From: Casp-alpha2 sp036337015
GTDB lineage: Bacteria > Pseudomonadota > Alphaproteobacteria > Rhodospirillales > Casp-alpha2
Direction: 5' to 3'
Assembly: GCA_036337015.1 (NCBI GenBank)
Contig: JAYZEZ010000007.1
Coordinates: forward strand, 124,001-188,000
Length of the DNA stretch: 64,000 nt
Positions 1-9,487 of this stretch are shown piece after piece (within the stretch, counting starts at the first letter, position 1; each line of letters opens with the position of its first letter). Both the position numbers and the translations under genes were made by a program. A model generated the notes under the pieces. The model did no database searches. It had not been told where the DNA came from and was given only the letters and a program-made list of their open reading frames with translations.

Positions 1-285
1 CATGGCGACTCTACCTTCCGGGTCAAATGGAAGACGATGGGTGCTCTCCAATATGACGGAAAGATCATCTTGTTCATCTGAAAACATTGGCAAATCTTCT
101 AGGCTATCACTGATACGCTTCATGAAAGCCTCGTCACATGCTTCAAAGGCATTAACTTTAAAGAGCGGATAAACAAATAGTCCACTAAAAGACTGACTTG
201 TAAAAGCCGAACGAAAAGATTTAGGTACGGAGACCCTACCTTTTTTATCTATTTTGTTGATGTGCCTGCCAACGAAGAGCGTCAT
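1..285 (-). CDS. mraZ: Transcriptional regulator MraZ (C-terminus outside window)
   Basis: The 95 visible codons start at the ATG complementary to 283-285 and run off the left edge. MraZ is a conserved DNA-binding protein with AbrB-like folds, usually the first gene of the division and cell-wall (dcw) cluster and its autorepressor. The diagnostic repeated loop is visible twice, as DKKGRVSVP near residue 13 and DPEGRV near residue 88. The start MTLFVGRHINKIDKKGR is typical of alphaproteobacterial MraZ. A weak AGGGAC sequence lies just upstream of the ATG. The rest of the dcw cluster would be expected beyond position 1. The family call is secure. Confidence 0.95.
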   Translation of the reverse strand, partial: MTLFVGRHINKIDKKGRVSVPKSFRSAFTSQSFSGLFVYPLFKVNAFEACDEAFMKRISDSLEDLPMFSDEQDDLSVILESTHRLPFDPEGRVAM

Positions 286-692
286 CTAAGTCCCTAACAA
301 ATCCATTTGTCCCAATGGTCATCAACGCTTGATACCGATTTTACCCTATTTTTGAAACTTCCCTCGGAATGCAAACTTCAAGTGATATTTGGTATTTATT
401 GGGATAGCATGGGTAAAATTGGGCGTCAATGTGACATTTTGTATAATTTGGGTTAACAAAACCTTTCCAAAGCATGCGATTCTGCTAATTTTCCTTTAAA
501 ATCACATTGCCAGATTCTGTTTTAACAACGCTTTTCACTGTAAACTCGACCAAAGTAAACTTGGTTGCTGCTCAGAATAGCTATCAAAGCCTTATAATTT
601 GTTAAGTTTTTTATTTGCAAAAAGATTTTTCTAAGTGGTTGGATAGCTATTAATTATTCCGTTAATTCAAAAATTCCGAAATACTTAATGGG
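286..692. other. 407-bp intergenic region between mraZ and rnpB
   Basis: No convincing gene is visible. The part nearest mraZ (about 300-436) holds the candidate mraZ promoter and MraZ-box repeats listed separately. The rest is AT-rich and lies downstream of the rnpB 3' end. I found no clear rho-independent terminator for rnpB in it. Confidence 0.6.
400..429 (-). promoter_or_regulatory. Candidate mraZ promoter overlapped by MraZ-box-like TGGGN repeats
   Basis: Three TGGGN pentamers begin at 400, 410 and 420 on the plus strand, so they are exactly 10 bp apart with 5-nt spacers. This is the spacing described for the MraZ operator of E. coli. On the mraZ-sense strand the same stretch reads TTGACG (complement of 424-429), a 17-nt spacer, then TATCCC (complement of 401-406), a possible -35/-10 pair. 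The repeats would therefore overlap the promoter, as expected for an autorepressor. They read TGGGN on the strand opposite to mraZ; the orientation relative to known operators could not be checked here. Confidence 0.6.
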
Positions 693-1101
<409 letters not shown>

Positions 1102-1126
1102 AAGCATAATCTCATGATTAATGACG

Positions 1127-1792
1127 TCAAGCATTACTCAACTCAAGGAGACTCTTTAACCGACCTAATGTCTCTAAATCTGGTCTTTTATTTACATTTT
1201 CAGGATAGAAGTGACGTTGAAAAGCAGTAATTGCTAGAACTGGGTCAGAAATATCGTAACCATATTCTGCGAGCAACGCTGTAAGATTAGTATTATGGTC
1301 AACTTCAACACCTTCATTTGGCCACAACCCTATTCCCTCAACTGCTAGCCCCGCCCAATCAAATCGTTCTCCTGGATCCATCTTACGTATGGGGGCAACA
1401 TCCGAATGACCAACAACGTTGCGTGCTGGGATAGAATGACGAGATAATATATCAAGAATAAGTTCAATCAACGCAGTCATCTGGGCCTTTGGGAAATCTC
1501 GATAACCATATTCATGGCCGGGATTGACTAGTTCTATTCCGATAGAACGTTCGTTAACATCTCTTAGACCTCTCCATGATGAATCGCCTGCGTGCCAGGC
1601 ACGTTTCTCCTCATCCACCAAATGGATCCTAGTACCATCTTCATCTAAAAAATAATGAGCACTTACCTTAGCCTGTGGATCACATAAACGATTAAGCGCA
1701 ACCTTTGAAGATTTCATTCCAGTATAGTGGATGACAAGCATATCAACTGACGTTTCGGAAAGACGGTCATCAAAATTAGGAGATAAAATCAT
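1127..1792 (-). CDS. ampD: N-acetylmuramoyl-L-alanine amidase (AmpD/Amidase_2 family)
   Basis: This is a zinc amidase that cleaves the lactyl-peptide bond of (anhydro)muropeptides, giving a role in peptidoglycan recycling. The Amidase_2 fold covers roughly residues 10-155. Probable zinc ligands are His22 (VIHYTG), His129 (VVGHSDVAP) and Asp139 (KMDPG), with Glu87 in GIELVN as catalytic acid. A C-terminal segment (about 165-218, ending in LETLGRLKSLL) looks like a small peptidoglycan-binding helical domain, as in alphaproteobacterial AmpD homologues. No signal peptide is visible, so it is likely cytoplasmic. The start ATG overlaps the djlA stop by 4 bp (ATGA), indicating translational coupling. 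Confidence 0.92.
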   Translation of the reverse strand: MILSPNFDDRLSETSVDMLVIHYTGMKSSKVALNRLCDPQAKVSAHYFLDEDGTRIHLVDEEKRAWHAGDSSWRGLRDVNERSIGIELVNPGHEYGYRDFPKAQMTALIELILDILSRHSIPARNVVGHSDVAPIRKMDPGERFDWAGLAVEGIGLWPNEGVEVDHNTNLTALLAEYGYDISDPVLAITAFQRHFYPENVNKRPDLETLGRLKSLLELSNA

Positions 1793-2541
1793 TTAAGCCC
1801 CCGCTCCTTTTCAACTAAATCATAAGCAGCATTTATTGCAGCCATTTTTTCATTAGCTACATCTATAAACTCCTGAGGCATCCCCTTAGCAATTAAGGTA
1901 TCGGGGTGATTTTCACGAATTAATCTACGATATGTATTTTTTACAATGGAATCACTAACATCACGCTTAATTCCAAGCACCTGGTACGGATTTAATGTTT
2001 CCCTCCTTTGGCTCAAATCTCCCATATGAATAGCTTTCAGGCGCTCAAACTGAATCTCTGAGAAGCCTAAAATCATCGCGGTCTTATGAAGAAAGTCAAT
2101 TTCTTCAGGATGAAGAACACCATCAGCACGTGCTATATAGAACAATCCACCCAAAAGCTCCTCTAACACCACAGGCTCGCTAGCAAACATCATAGAAACT
2201 TGCTCGGCATAGCGCTCAAACCCACCGGCATCTTTTTTTGCTTCGTTAAACAAACGCCCGACATTTTTAAGTTCTTCTTGTGGTATATTGAACAAACTTT
2301 TAAAAGCATCAACCTCGTCACGGGTTACGCGCCCATCCGACTTAGCCATCTTTGCAGCCAAAGCAATAATGGCCGTAGTAAATGCAACCTGTTGTGCAAC
2401 ACTATCATCAGAATAATGAGCGTCTCCATTATCTTTACTTTTATCATATGCATGCCCAGCAACAGCTCCCATAAGAGCTCCTAAAGGCCCCCCAATCGCA
2501 AATCCTCCAAAACCACCTATAATTTTACCCCAGATACTCAA
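1789..2541 (-). CDS. djlA: DjlA-like co-chaperone (TerB + DnaJ domains)
   Basis: The 250-residue protein has a glycine-rich hydrophobic N-terminus (about residues 5-30), a TerB-like acidic helical domain (about 50-165, with two D-G-x-x-x-x-x-E motifs) and a C-terminal J-domain (about 183-247). The HPD signature at residues 212-214 is needed to stimulate DnaK ATPase. This order matches DjlA, a membrane-anchored J-protein. It is coupled to ampD downstream by a 4-bp overlap and follows the DUF3750-like gene by 2 bp, so the three probably form one operon. The specific client is unknown. Confidence 0.9.
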   Translation of the reverse strand: MSIWGKIIGGFGGFAIGGPLGALMGAVAGHAYDKSKDNGDAHYSDDSVAQQVAFTTAIIALAAKMAKSDGRVTRDEVDAFKSLFNIPQEELKNVGRLFNEAKKDAGGFERYAEQVSMMFASEPVVLEELLGGLFYIARADGVLHPEEIDFLHKTAMILGFSEIQFERLKAIHMGDLSQRRETLNPYQVLGIKRDVSDSIVKNTYRRLIRENHPDTLIAKGMPQEFIDVANEKMAAINAAYDLVEKERGLK

Positions 2542-2543
2542 AG

Positions 2544-3302
2544 CTATTTGCCCACCTCATTTTTCTTTAAACCAACTCGTCCAACCATTGGCAGCTTTAA
2601 GGCAAAGTCCTTAAGATCCAGGCCAAAAGTCAAACCCAGAAAATTTATTTCAAAGCCTTCTTCCATCCCAGCTAACAAACCTAACACTCCATATAAGGAA
2701 AACTGATAACCAGTCCTGCTTGGTGAATAATCAAACATTCGTCCATTGGTAAGAAAGTCCTTGCCAATTGCAGTTGGTGGCAAGTCCATCTTTAATTCTG
2801 GAACCTCACGACCTATGAAAGCTGTAAAGGTATTTGAATTGGGCCCAGGCCAGAGAATATATTCATCAGAAAAAGGATAACGTTTTGCCGCGTCATTTAT
2901 TCGACTAATTACTTTATCCACGCCGGCTCCCCGCAAGTCTATTATAATTTCTGGATCTGATCCGAACCATCTACGGTCAGGAACAGATTCTTCAATCACT
3001 AATGTAGGTATACCGTGATATGCGCGCCAACCTACGACTTGATAAACAGTAAACACCTCAGAATTTGTTGGCTTGGTCGCAATCCAAGAATGAACACCAA
3101 ACCAACCACGCCAAGAAAATGCGCGCGCAACATAAACTTGAATAACGGCATCTTTTACAATTACCGGATTAGGGGCAATACCAGCAGATTCACGATTTGC
3201 TGTACGCCAGTCAGCCATAACGGAACACTCCCAAAAAACAAAAAATAATATTGCCAGAGGAAATATCAGCCATGATCTACTTGCTTGCCAAATCCATCTC
3301 AT
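2544..3302 (-). CDS. DUF3750-like membrane-anchored protein
   Basis: This 252-residue protein has one N-terminal hydrophobic segment (about residues 8-28) and the rest probably lies outside the membrane. The body contains SWRGWFGVHSWIATKP, a W-rich stretch, and near residue 150 the segment EYILWPGPNSNTF. Both resemble the uncharacterised DUF3750 family of proteobacteria. No catalytic motif is recognised. It sits directly upstream of djlA and ampD with a 2-bp gap and is probably cotranscribed. The family assignment is from memory of the motif, so moderate. Confidence 0.65.
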   Translation of the reverse strand: MRWIWQASRSWLIFPLAILFFVFWECSVMADWRTANRESAGIAPNPVIVKDAVIQVYVARAFSWRGWFGVHSWIATKPTNSEVFTVYQVVGWRAYHGIPTLVIEESVPDRRWFGSDPEIIIDLRGAGVDKVISRINDAAKRYPFSDEYILWPGPNSNTFTAFIGREVPELKMDLPPTAIGKDFLTNGRMFDYSPSRTGYQFSLYGVLGLLAGMEEGFEINFLGLTFGLDLKDFALKLPMVGRVGLKKNEVGK

Positions 3303-3406
3303 TAACTAATCATAATTGGGACGGCCTAAATTGGCAAAAGCAAATACAATCATGGTCAATCATTGTTTTTTAAATATTGGTGTTTACGTTACTGACTAAA
3401 ATCATA

Positions 3407-4534
3407 ATGATAGCTGTTACTATGATAGATCAGGTAAATACAATAATTGTTGGAGCCGGGGTTGTGGGACTGTCTATTGCGCGAGAAATGGCTTTAGCAG
3501 GTAACGATGTAATCGTTCTAGAAGAAAAACACGCGATTGGCACGGGTGTAAGTTCACGCAACTCTGAGGTTATTCACGCTGGCATCTATTATCCCGCCGG
3601 TAGCCTCAAGGCACAATTATGTCGTCCAGGAAGAGATGCAATATATACATATTGTGAAACCCGAGGCATTGCCCATAAACGGGTGGGGAAACTAATAGTT
3701 GCAACTAATGAAAACGAGCTAAAAGATTTATATAGAATAAAACTTAATGCAGAAAAAAATCAGGTTAAAGACCTTAAGCTACTCGATAGCCATCAAGCCT
3801 CCACTATTGAACCTGCATTAAAATGTTCTGGTGCATTACTTTCACCATCCACGGGAATAATCGATTCCCATAGTTACATGCTAGCCTTGCAGGGAGATGC
3901 AGAAAGCTTGGGAGCAGTTGTTGCACTTTCCAGTCCTTTTGATTCCGGCACTCTATCTGATGATTGCATCACAATTCGCATTGGAGGAGCAGAACCACTA
4001 TCTATTAAATGTCGTCATTTCATTAATGCGGCCGGTCTAAAAGCCCAATCAGTAGCCTTCAATTTAGAAGGCTTCCCAGTTAAACATATCCCCCCTCTTT
4101 TTTACGCCAAAGGAAACTACTTTACTCTCAGCGGAAAAAGTCCCTTTCAAAAATTGATTTATCCAGTTCCTTCGCATGCAGGACTAGGGATTCACTCTAC
4201 CATTGATCTCGCCGGTCAAACTAAATTTGGCCCCGACGTGCAGTGGGTAGAAAACCCCGACTATACAGTAGAATCAAACCGTGCTGATAACTTTTATGTG
4301 GCAATCCGTCGCTATTGGCCAAAACTACCAAACAACTCCTTACAACCAGGGTATTCTGGCATCCGACCAAAACTAGTTGCCAAAGATTCCCCACAAGGTG
4401 ACTGGAAAATAGAAGGGCCTGAACACCATGGAATCGATGGCATTGTGAATCTGTTTGGAATTGAATCTCCTGGACTAACTTCATCGCTAAGTATCGCAAA
4501 ATACGTTTCTGAATTATTAATAGAGAATGGTTAG
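3407..4534 (+). CDS. FAD-dependent oxidoreductase, L-2-hydroxyglutarate oxidase-like
   Basis: This is a DAO-superfamily flavoenzyme. The dinucleotide-binding motif GAGVVGL follows the start, with the acidic end of the second strand at VIVLEEK. The segment SSRNSEVIHAGIYYPAGSLKA is highly characteristic of the LhgO/L2HGDH group, which oxidises L-2-hydroxyglutarate or related 2-hydroxyacids with electrons going to quinone. The C-terminus (GIESPGLTSSLSIAKYV) is also typical. An upstream TTG at 3377 is open, but ATG at 3407 or 3422 puts the FAD motif nearer the N-terminus; none has a clear ribosome site. It converges with the D-2-hydroxyacid dehydrogenase gene 11 bp away, so L- and D-2-hydroxyacid oxidation are adjacent. 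The exact substrate is unproven. Confidence 0.82.
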   Translation: MIAVTMIDQVNTIIVGAGVVGLSIAREMALAGNDVIVLEEKHAIGTGVSSRNSEVIHAGIYYPAGSLKAQLCRPGRDAIYTYCETRGIAHKRVGKLIVATNENELKDLYRIKLNAEKNQVKDLKLLDSHQASTIEPALKCSGALLSPSTGIIDSHSYMLALQGDAESLGAVVALSSPFDSGTLSDDCITIRIGGAEPLSIKCRHFINAAGLKAQSVAFNLEGFPVKHIPPLFYAKGNYFTLSGKSPFQKLIYPVPSHAGLGIHSTIDLAGQTKFGPDVQWVENPDYTVESNRADNFYVAIRRYWPKLPNNSLQPGYSGIRPKLVAKDSPQGDWKIEGPEHHGIDGIVNLFGIESPGLTSSLSIAKYVSELLIENG

Positions 4535-4545
4535 AATGGGAAATT

Positions 4546-5598
4546 CTAGTCTTTAACCGGTTGACCTATGATTCGTTTAAACCTCTCCCGATAATGATCC
4601 CAGACTTCTTCATTAATTAATCGTGGCGGGCGATTTCCATTAAAAATAGACACCCACTGATCTGCAGCCCAAGACGCCATTTTATATGTGCAATCAGCAG
4701 TAATACCTGCAATATGGGGACTAAGAATAACGTTATTAAATTCCATTAAAGGATGGGTAATTGAGGGTGGCTCAGGGGAAAAAACATCCAACCCTGCACC
4801 GGCGATTAATTCTTCGGACAACACTCCTGCCAGAGCCACTTCATCATGGATTCCACCCCTTGCCGTTGAAATAAAATAGGCTGATGACTTCATCATCCTA
4901 TATTGCCTATCTCCGATCATATTCGTAGTTTCCTCTGTCAAAGGACAATGAACGGAAACAAAATCCGAATGTCTAAAAACGTCGTCAAGACCAACCGACT
5001 CGACACCAAACTTCAAAAAAGAATTTTTGGACAGATAAGGATCATAAGCCAACACTTTCATATTAAACATATTTACCGCCAACTCAGATACCCTCTGACC
5101 AATTTTACCAAGGCCAATTATACCAAGGGTTCTGTCCGTTAATTCCGCACCTAGAAAATCCCAGCGTCCCCAACCATGCGAAGAACTGCGCATTTGCCGA
5201 TCTCCTTGTATGATTTGCTTGGACAAAGCCAACATTAGACCCAAAACGTGTTGTGCTACAGATTCAGAGTTAGCCCCTCCTTGATTGACCAGCAAAATCC
5301 CCGCCTCAGAACAAGCCTGTAAATCAACCATATCATAACCAGCACCCGTAACTGAAAAAGCCAACAAGTTTGGACAACGCTCTATAAAAGCCTGATCTGG
5401 GAAAAAAGGGTGTTGAGTTTCAAATGTAGGAAGAAGTTGTATTCCGTGAGCTTTTTCAATAATTGCCCAATTTTCATCTTCCACAGTATCAAAAGTCAGT
5501 CTCTGTAAAATAATGTCAGATTCACAAGCTAAAATAGTCTCCGCAACAGGATCCATCCATTTTTCAAAAAAGATCAGGTTTTTTTTATTAGTTTTCAA
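4546..5598 (-). CDS. D-2-hydroxyacid dehydrogenase family protein
   Basis: This NAD(P)-dependent enzyme of the D-isomer 2-hydroxyacid dehydrogenase family interconverts a 2-oxoacid and a D-2-hydroxyacid. Visible motifs are the nucleotide-binding GLGKIGQRV around residue 165, the substrate-binding Arg in STARGGIHDE, the Glu in GLDVFSPEPP and the catalytic His in LSPHIAGIT. Length 350 is slightly long for the family. The open frame begins at TTG, and there is no ATG before the first beta-strand (LIFFEKW), so TTG is kept. Its promoter region is shared divergently with the large hydantoinase/oxoprolinase gene. Phosphoglycerate dehydrogenase is unlikely because no ACT domain is present. Confidence 0.85.
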   Translation of the reverse strand: MKTNKKNLIFFEKWMDPVAETILACESDIILQRLTFDTVEDENWAIIEKAHGIQLLPTFETQHPFFPDQAFIERCPNLLAFSVTGAGYDMVDLQACSEAGILLVNQGGANSESVAQHVLGLMLALSKQIIQGDRQMRSSSHGWGRWDFLGAELTDRTLGIIGLGKIGQRVSELAVNMFNMKVLAYDPYLSKNSFLKFGVESVGLDDVFRHSDFVSVHCPLTEETTNMIGDRQYRMMKSSAYFISTARGGIHDEVALAGVLSEELIAGAGLDVFSPEPPSITHPLMEFNNVILSPHIAGITADCTYKMASWAADQWVSIFNGNRPPRLINEEVWDHYRERFKRIIGQPVKD

Positions 5599-5654
5599 CT
5601 TAAAACCAGCAATACCAAGAAATTAATTCGCACTACTCTATAATGGGTAGAATT

Positions 5655-5698
5655 TGTGTAAATTAGATGTATGTGTAAATTACTAACTGTATAAATTA
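5655..5698 (+). repeat. Three direct TGTRTAAATTA repeats in a divergent promoter region
   Basis: TGTGTAAATTA occurs at 5655-5665 and 5672-5682, and TGTATAAATTA at 5688-5698. The offsets are 17 and 16 bp. The repeats fill most of the gap between the divergently transcribed hydroxyacid dehydrogenase and oxoprolinase genes. They look like a tandem operator, but the binding protein is unknown. Confidence 0.6.
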
Positions 5699-5740
5699 TA
5701 ACAAATTAATTATTTTGTGTGCAAAGAAGTGCAGATTAAA

Positions 5741-8700
5741 ATGTCATTAGAACCAAATAGTTATAGTAATGGCTGGCAGTTTTGGATCGACCGTGGGGGA
5801 ACATTTACCGATTTGGTTGCTCGAAATCCCGACGGTAAAATTCTTACCCACAAGATTTTATCAGAAAACCCTGAGCACTATTCAGATGCAGCTCTACAAG
5901 GAATTCGTGATCTATTAGAACTAGATCCTACAGAACCTATACCTTCTGGTTCTATTAATGTCATACGTATGGGTACCACAGTAGGTACTAACGCACTTCT
6001 AGAACGAAGCGGTGAACCTACAGTATTAGCTATAACTAAAGGTTTCGCGGACGCACTAAGGATTGGCTATCAGGAACGTCCAAACATTTTTGATCATCAT
6101 ATCCAACTACCTGAATTACTTTACGAAAAAGTCATTGAAATAAACGAACGTAAGACTGCTGGGGGTAAAATTTTAACTGTACCCGACAATGAGATTGTAA
6201 AAATTCAACTGAGCAAAATTTTTGACCTTGGAATTCGCTCAGTGGCTATAGTTTTAATGCACGGATATCGATTCCCATCACATGAGAACATAGTTGCAAA
6301 GATTGCCAAAGAAGTCGGCTTCACCCAAGTTTCCACATCAAATCAAGTTAGCCCATTGATGAAACTAATTTCCAGAGGAGACACTACAGTAGTAGATGCC
6401 TACATTTCACCTATTCTACGTCGTTATATAGACGGCATTTTAGAAGAACTTTCTAGAGTCAAAAAAAAGACTCCTCGACTTCAATTCATGCAATCAAATG
6501 GCGGTCTTACTGATGAAAATTTATTTCAAGGCAAGAATTCAATTCTATCCGGCCCAGCAGGTGGCGTTGTAGGCATGGCATGCACTGCGAGCGAAGGCGG
6601 TTTTAAAAAAGTAATTGGATTTGATATGGGGGGCACGTCAACTGATGTTTCTCACTTTAATGGAGAATTTGAGCGGACTTTTGAAACCACCGTCGCTGGA
6701 ATTCGAATTTGCTCTCCTATGATGCGAATTCATACAGTAGCAGCTGGAGGAGGTTCAATAATTAGATTTAGCGGTCAACGATTTAGGGTTGGACCGGATT
6801 CTGCAGGAGCTGATCCTGGACCTGCGTGTTATCGCCGAGGTGGTCCACTAACGATAACTGACTGCAACCTTATGGTTGGCAAAATACAGGCTGAACACTT
6901 TCCTCATATTTTTGGACCAAATGCTAATGAACCATTAGATGAAAAAGAAATTCAAAAAAAATTTACTGATTTAGCCACTCAAATATCTCCTGACGCTCCT
7001 GATAAACCTGAAGATGTGGCTGAAGGGTTTTTAAAAATTGCTGTAGAAAATATGGCCAATGCTATCAAAAAAGTTTCTGTACAACGTGGTTATGATGTCA
7101 CGGAATACACCCTAAACTGTTTTGGTGGCGCTGGTGGACAGCATGCATGTATGGTTGCTGACGCACTAGGCATAGAAAAAATTTTTATTCATCCTTTTGC
7201 AGGGATACTTAGTGCCTACGGAATAGGCCTAGCCGATATTCGTGCAATTCGAGAAAAAACTATCGAAACCCCCATAGAAAATGGCTCCTACAAACCGTTA
7301 CAGAAGTCACTTAAAAGAATGATGAAGTCGCTAGAAAAAGAGGCAGTAGCTGAAATTTCAGAACAAGGAATTACTTCTGCAAACACAAAGATAGTTCGCC
7401 AAGCACATCTTCGCTATGAAGGGACAGACTCTTACCTTAGCGTGCCCTTTGATCAACCAAAGAAGATGATCGAAAACTTTGAAAAAATTCATAAGAAAAG
7501 ATATGGATTTTCTGTTCCCGAACGTAGCTTTGTCGTCGAAGCTATCACATTAGAAGCTATTGGCTTATCAACTGTCTTCAGCGAGCCTGAAGTTTTATCC
7601 GAACAAAAATATATAGAGCCAGTTCCTCAAAAAAGGGGGCTGATTTATTGTGAAAAAGAATGGCTTGAATCTAAAATTTACAAACGAGGAACCCTAAAAC
7701 CTGGCAATATTATTTTTGGACCATCTATCATCCAAGAAGAAAGTTCAACCACAGTAATCGAACATGGATGGAAAGCGGAATTAACAAAGGTTGGACATCT
7801 AATTCTCAGCCGCAATAAGCCACTTTCTACTAAAATAGTCACGGGGGCCCAAGCTGATCCTGTAAGATTAGAGATTTTTAACAATCTATTCATGTCCATT
7901 GCTGAACAAATGGGGGGGACATTGGCCAACACTTCTCAATCCGTCAATATAAAAGAACGGCTAGACTTCTCTTGTGCCATTTTTGATTCTGAAGGAGGCC
8001 TTATAGCCAATGCACCCCATATACCGGTTCACCTTGGTTCTATGGGTGATAGTATAATAACGGTAATCAATGAAAATAAAGATACCATGAAACCTGGAGA
8101 CGTATATGCCTTAAATGCTCCATATAACGGCGGAACACACCTACCAGACATTACAGTGATTACACCTATATATGATGAACTCTGTCAGAATTTGTTGTTT
8201 TTTGTTGGCTCTCGTGGACATCATGCAGATATTGGCGGCATTACACCTGGATCTATGCCACCCAACAGCACCAATGTCGAACAAGAGGGCATTTTAATTG
8301 ATAACTTCCTTTTATCCCGCAACGGACAAATTTTTGAAGATGAATTGCTTGCAGTGTTAAAAAAAGGGCCCTATCCAGCTCGAAACCCCGATCAGAATTT
8401 AGCAGATTTAAAGGCCCAGATCGCAGCCAATGAAAAGGGGGCGCAAGAACTTAAAAAAATAGTTTCCCACTTCGGACTTGAAGTTGTTTTGGCCTATATG
8501 AAACATGTTCAGGACAATGCGGAGGAATCAGTTCGTCAAGTTATCAATGTACTAAGAAACGGATCTTTTACTCTCAAAATGGACAATGGCGCCATTATAA
8601 AAGTACATATTTCAATAGACAAAAATACTCGATCAGCAAAAATCAACTTTTCTGGCACATCAAATCAACTGAATAACAATTTCAATGCACCAGAAGCTGT

Positions 8701-9382
8701 CAGCAAGGCTGCTGTGCTCTATGTTTTTCGCACGTTGGTAAATGACGATATACCTTTAAATAGCGGATGCTTTAAACCCATAGAAGTCTTCGTTCCTAAG
8801 GGCAGCTTGCTTAACCCTCTACCGCCCGCAGCCGTTGTTGCCGGCAACGTAGAAACTTCACAATGTATCGTAGATGCAATATTTGGTGCATTGGGTGTGT
8901 TGGCGGCCTCCCAAGGCACGATGAATAATTTTACATTCGGAAATGACAAATTTCAATACTATGAAACTATCTGTGGGGGCTCAGGAGCAGGGCCAGGCTT
9001 TAAAGGAACGGATGCGGTTCAGACCCATATGACAAATTCTCGTCTTACTGACCCTGAGGTTCTTGAGTGGCGATTCCCAGTCATCCTAGAAAGCTTCTCG
9101 ATCCGTCATGGCTCTGCAGGAATAGGTTGTTACAAAGGTGGGAATGGTACTATAAGAAGAGTAAGATTTCTAAAACCAATGACAGCAGCAATTTTATCTA
9201 ATAATAGAGACAACAAACCACATGGACTTAATGGTGGGAAAGCTGGGTCTTCGGGCATTAACAAGATAGAACGTAAAAATGGTAAGGTTGAGGAACTAAG
9301 GTCCACCGACACAGTAGAAATGAAACCTGGTGATGTATTCGTAATAGCGACTCCAGGTGGTGGTGGGTTTGGAAATTTATAA
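5741..9382 (+). CDS. Fused hydantoinase A/B (5-oxoprolinase-type) protein
   Basis: This protein of 1,213 residues joins a HyuA-like ATP-dependent half (N-terminal about 700 residues) to a HyuB-like half. The order matches eukaryotic-type 5-oxoprolinase, which opens 5-oxo-L-proline to glutamate with ATP. Visible features are WIDRGGTFTDLVA at the N-terminus, GTTVGTNALLER, the actin-fold phosphate loop FDMGGTSTDVS, AGADPGPACYRRGG, and in the B half SRGHHADIGGITPGSMPP and the terminal PGGGGFG. The upstream GTG at 5717 is open, but ATG at 5741 gives the usual family start. The substrate could also be a hydantoin or another cyclic amide, since the family is broad. No frameshift is seen across 3.6 kb. 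Confidence 0.88.
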   Translation: MSLEPNSYSNGWQFWIDRGGTFTDLVARNPDGKILTHKILSENPEHYSDAALQGIRDLLELDPTEPIPSGSINVIRMGTTVGTNALLERSGEPTVLAITKGFADALRIGYQERPNIFDHHIQLPELLYEKVIEINERKTAGGKILTVPDNEIVKIQLSKIFDLGIRSVAIVLMHGYRFPSHENIVAKIAKEVGFTQVSTSNQVSPLMKLISRGDTTVVDAYISPILRRYIDGILEELSRVKKKTPRLQFMQSNGGLTDENLFQGKNSILSGPAGGVVGMACTASEGGFKKVIGFDMGGTSTDVSHFNGEFERTFETTVAGIRICSPMMRIHTVAAGGGSIIRFSGQRFRVGPDSAGADPGPACYRRGGPLTITDCNLMVGKIQAEHFPHIFGPNANEPLDEKEIQKKFTDLATQISPDAPDKPEDVAEGFLKIAVENMANAIKKVSVQRGYDVTEYTLNCFGGAGGQHACMVADALGIEKIFIHPFAGILSAYGIGLADIRAIREKTIETPIENGSYKPLQKSLKRMMKSLEKEAVAEISEQGITSANTKIVRQAHLRYEGTDSYLSVPFDQPKKMIENFEKIHKKRYGFSVPERSFVVEAITLEAIGLSTVFSEPEVLSEQKYIEPVPQKRGLIYCEKEWLESKIYKRGTLKPGNIIFGPSIIQEESSTTVIEHGWKAELTKVGHLILSRNKPLSTKIVTGAQADPVRLEIFNNLFMSIAEQMGGTLANTSQSVNIKERLDFSCAIFDSEGGLIANAPHIPVHLGSMGDSIITVINENKDTMKPGDVYALNAPYNGGTHLPDITVITPIYDELCQNLLFFVGSRGHHADIGGITPGSMPPNSTNVEQEGILIDNFLLSRNGQIFEDELLAVLKKGPYPARNPDQNLADLKAQIAANEKGAQELKKIVSHFGLEVVLAYMKHVQDNAEESVRQVINVLRNGSFTLKMDNGAIIKVHISIDKNTRSAKINFSGTSNQLNNNFNAPEAVSKAAVLYVFRTLVNDDIPLNSGCFKPIEVFVPKGSLLNPLPPAAVVAGNVETSQCIVDAIFGALGVLAASQGTMNNFTFGNDKFQYYETICGGSGAGPGFKGTDAVQTHMTNSRLTDPEVLEWRFPVILESFSIRHGSAGIGCYKGGNGTIRRVRFLKPMTAAILSNNRDNKPHGLNGGKAGSSGINKIERKNGKVEELRSTDTVEMKPGDVFVIATPGGGGFGNL

Positions 9383-9487
9383 AATATCAAACAAAAAAAT
9401 TAGTAGGTAGTAGGATAATTTTAGGACACCTTTAAAACTAAAATTTGTGTTACGCTTTTACAAATTATTATTAGGAAGTAGCTGGTA

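Noticed and set aside
576..651. 10-bp inverted repeat AATAGCTATC / GATAGCTATT between mraZ and rnpB
   Set aside because: The loop is 56 nt and the arms share the AGCT palindrome in AT-rich DNA; it is not a convincing terminator or binding site.
5741..9382. Antisense open frames within the oxoprolinase gene
   Set aside because: No domain, and fully contained in a clear long gene.
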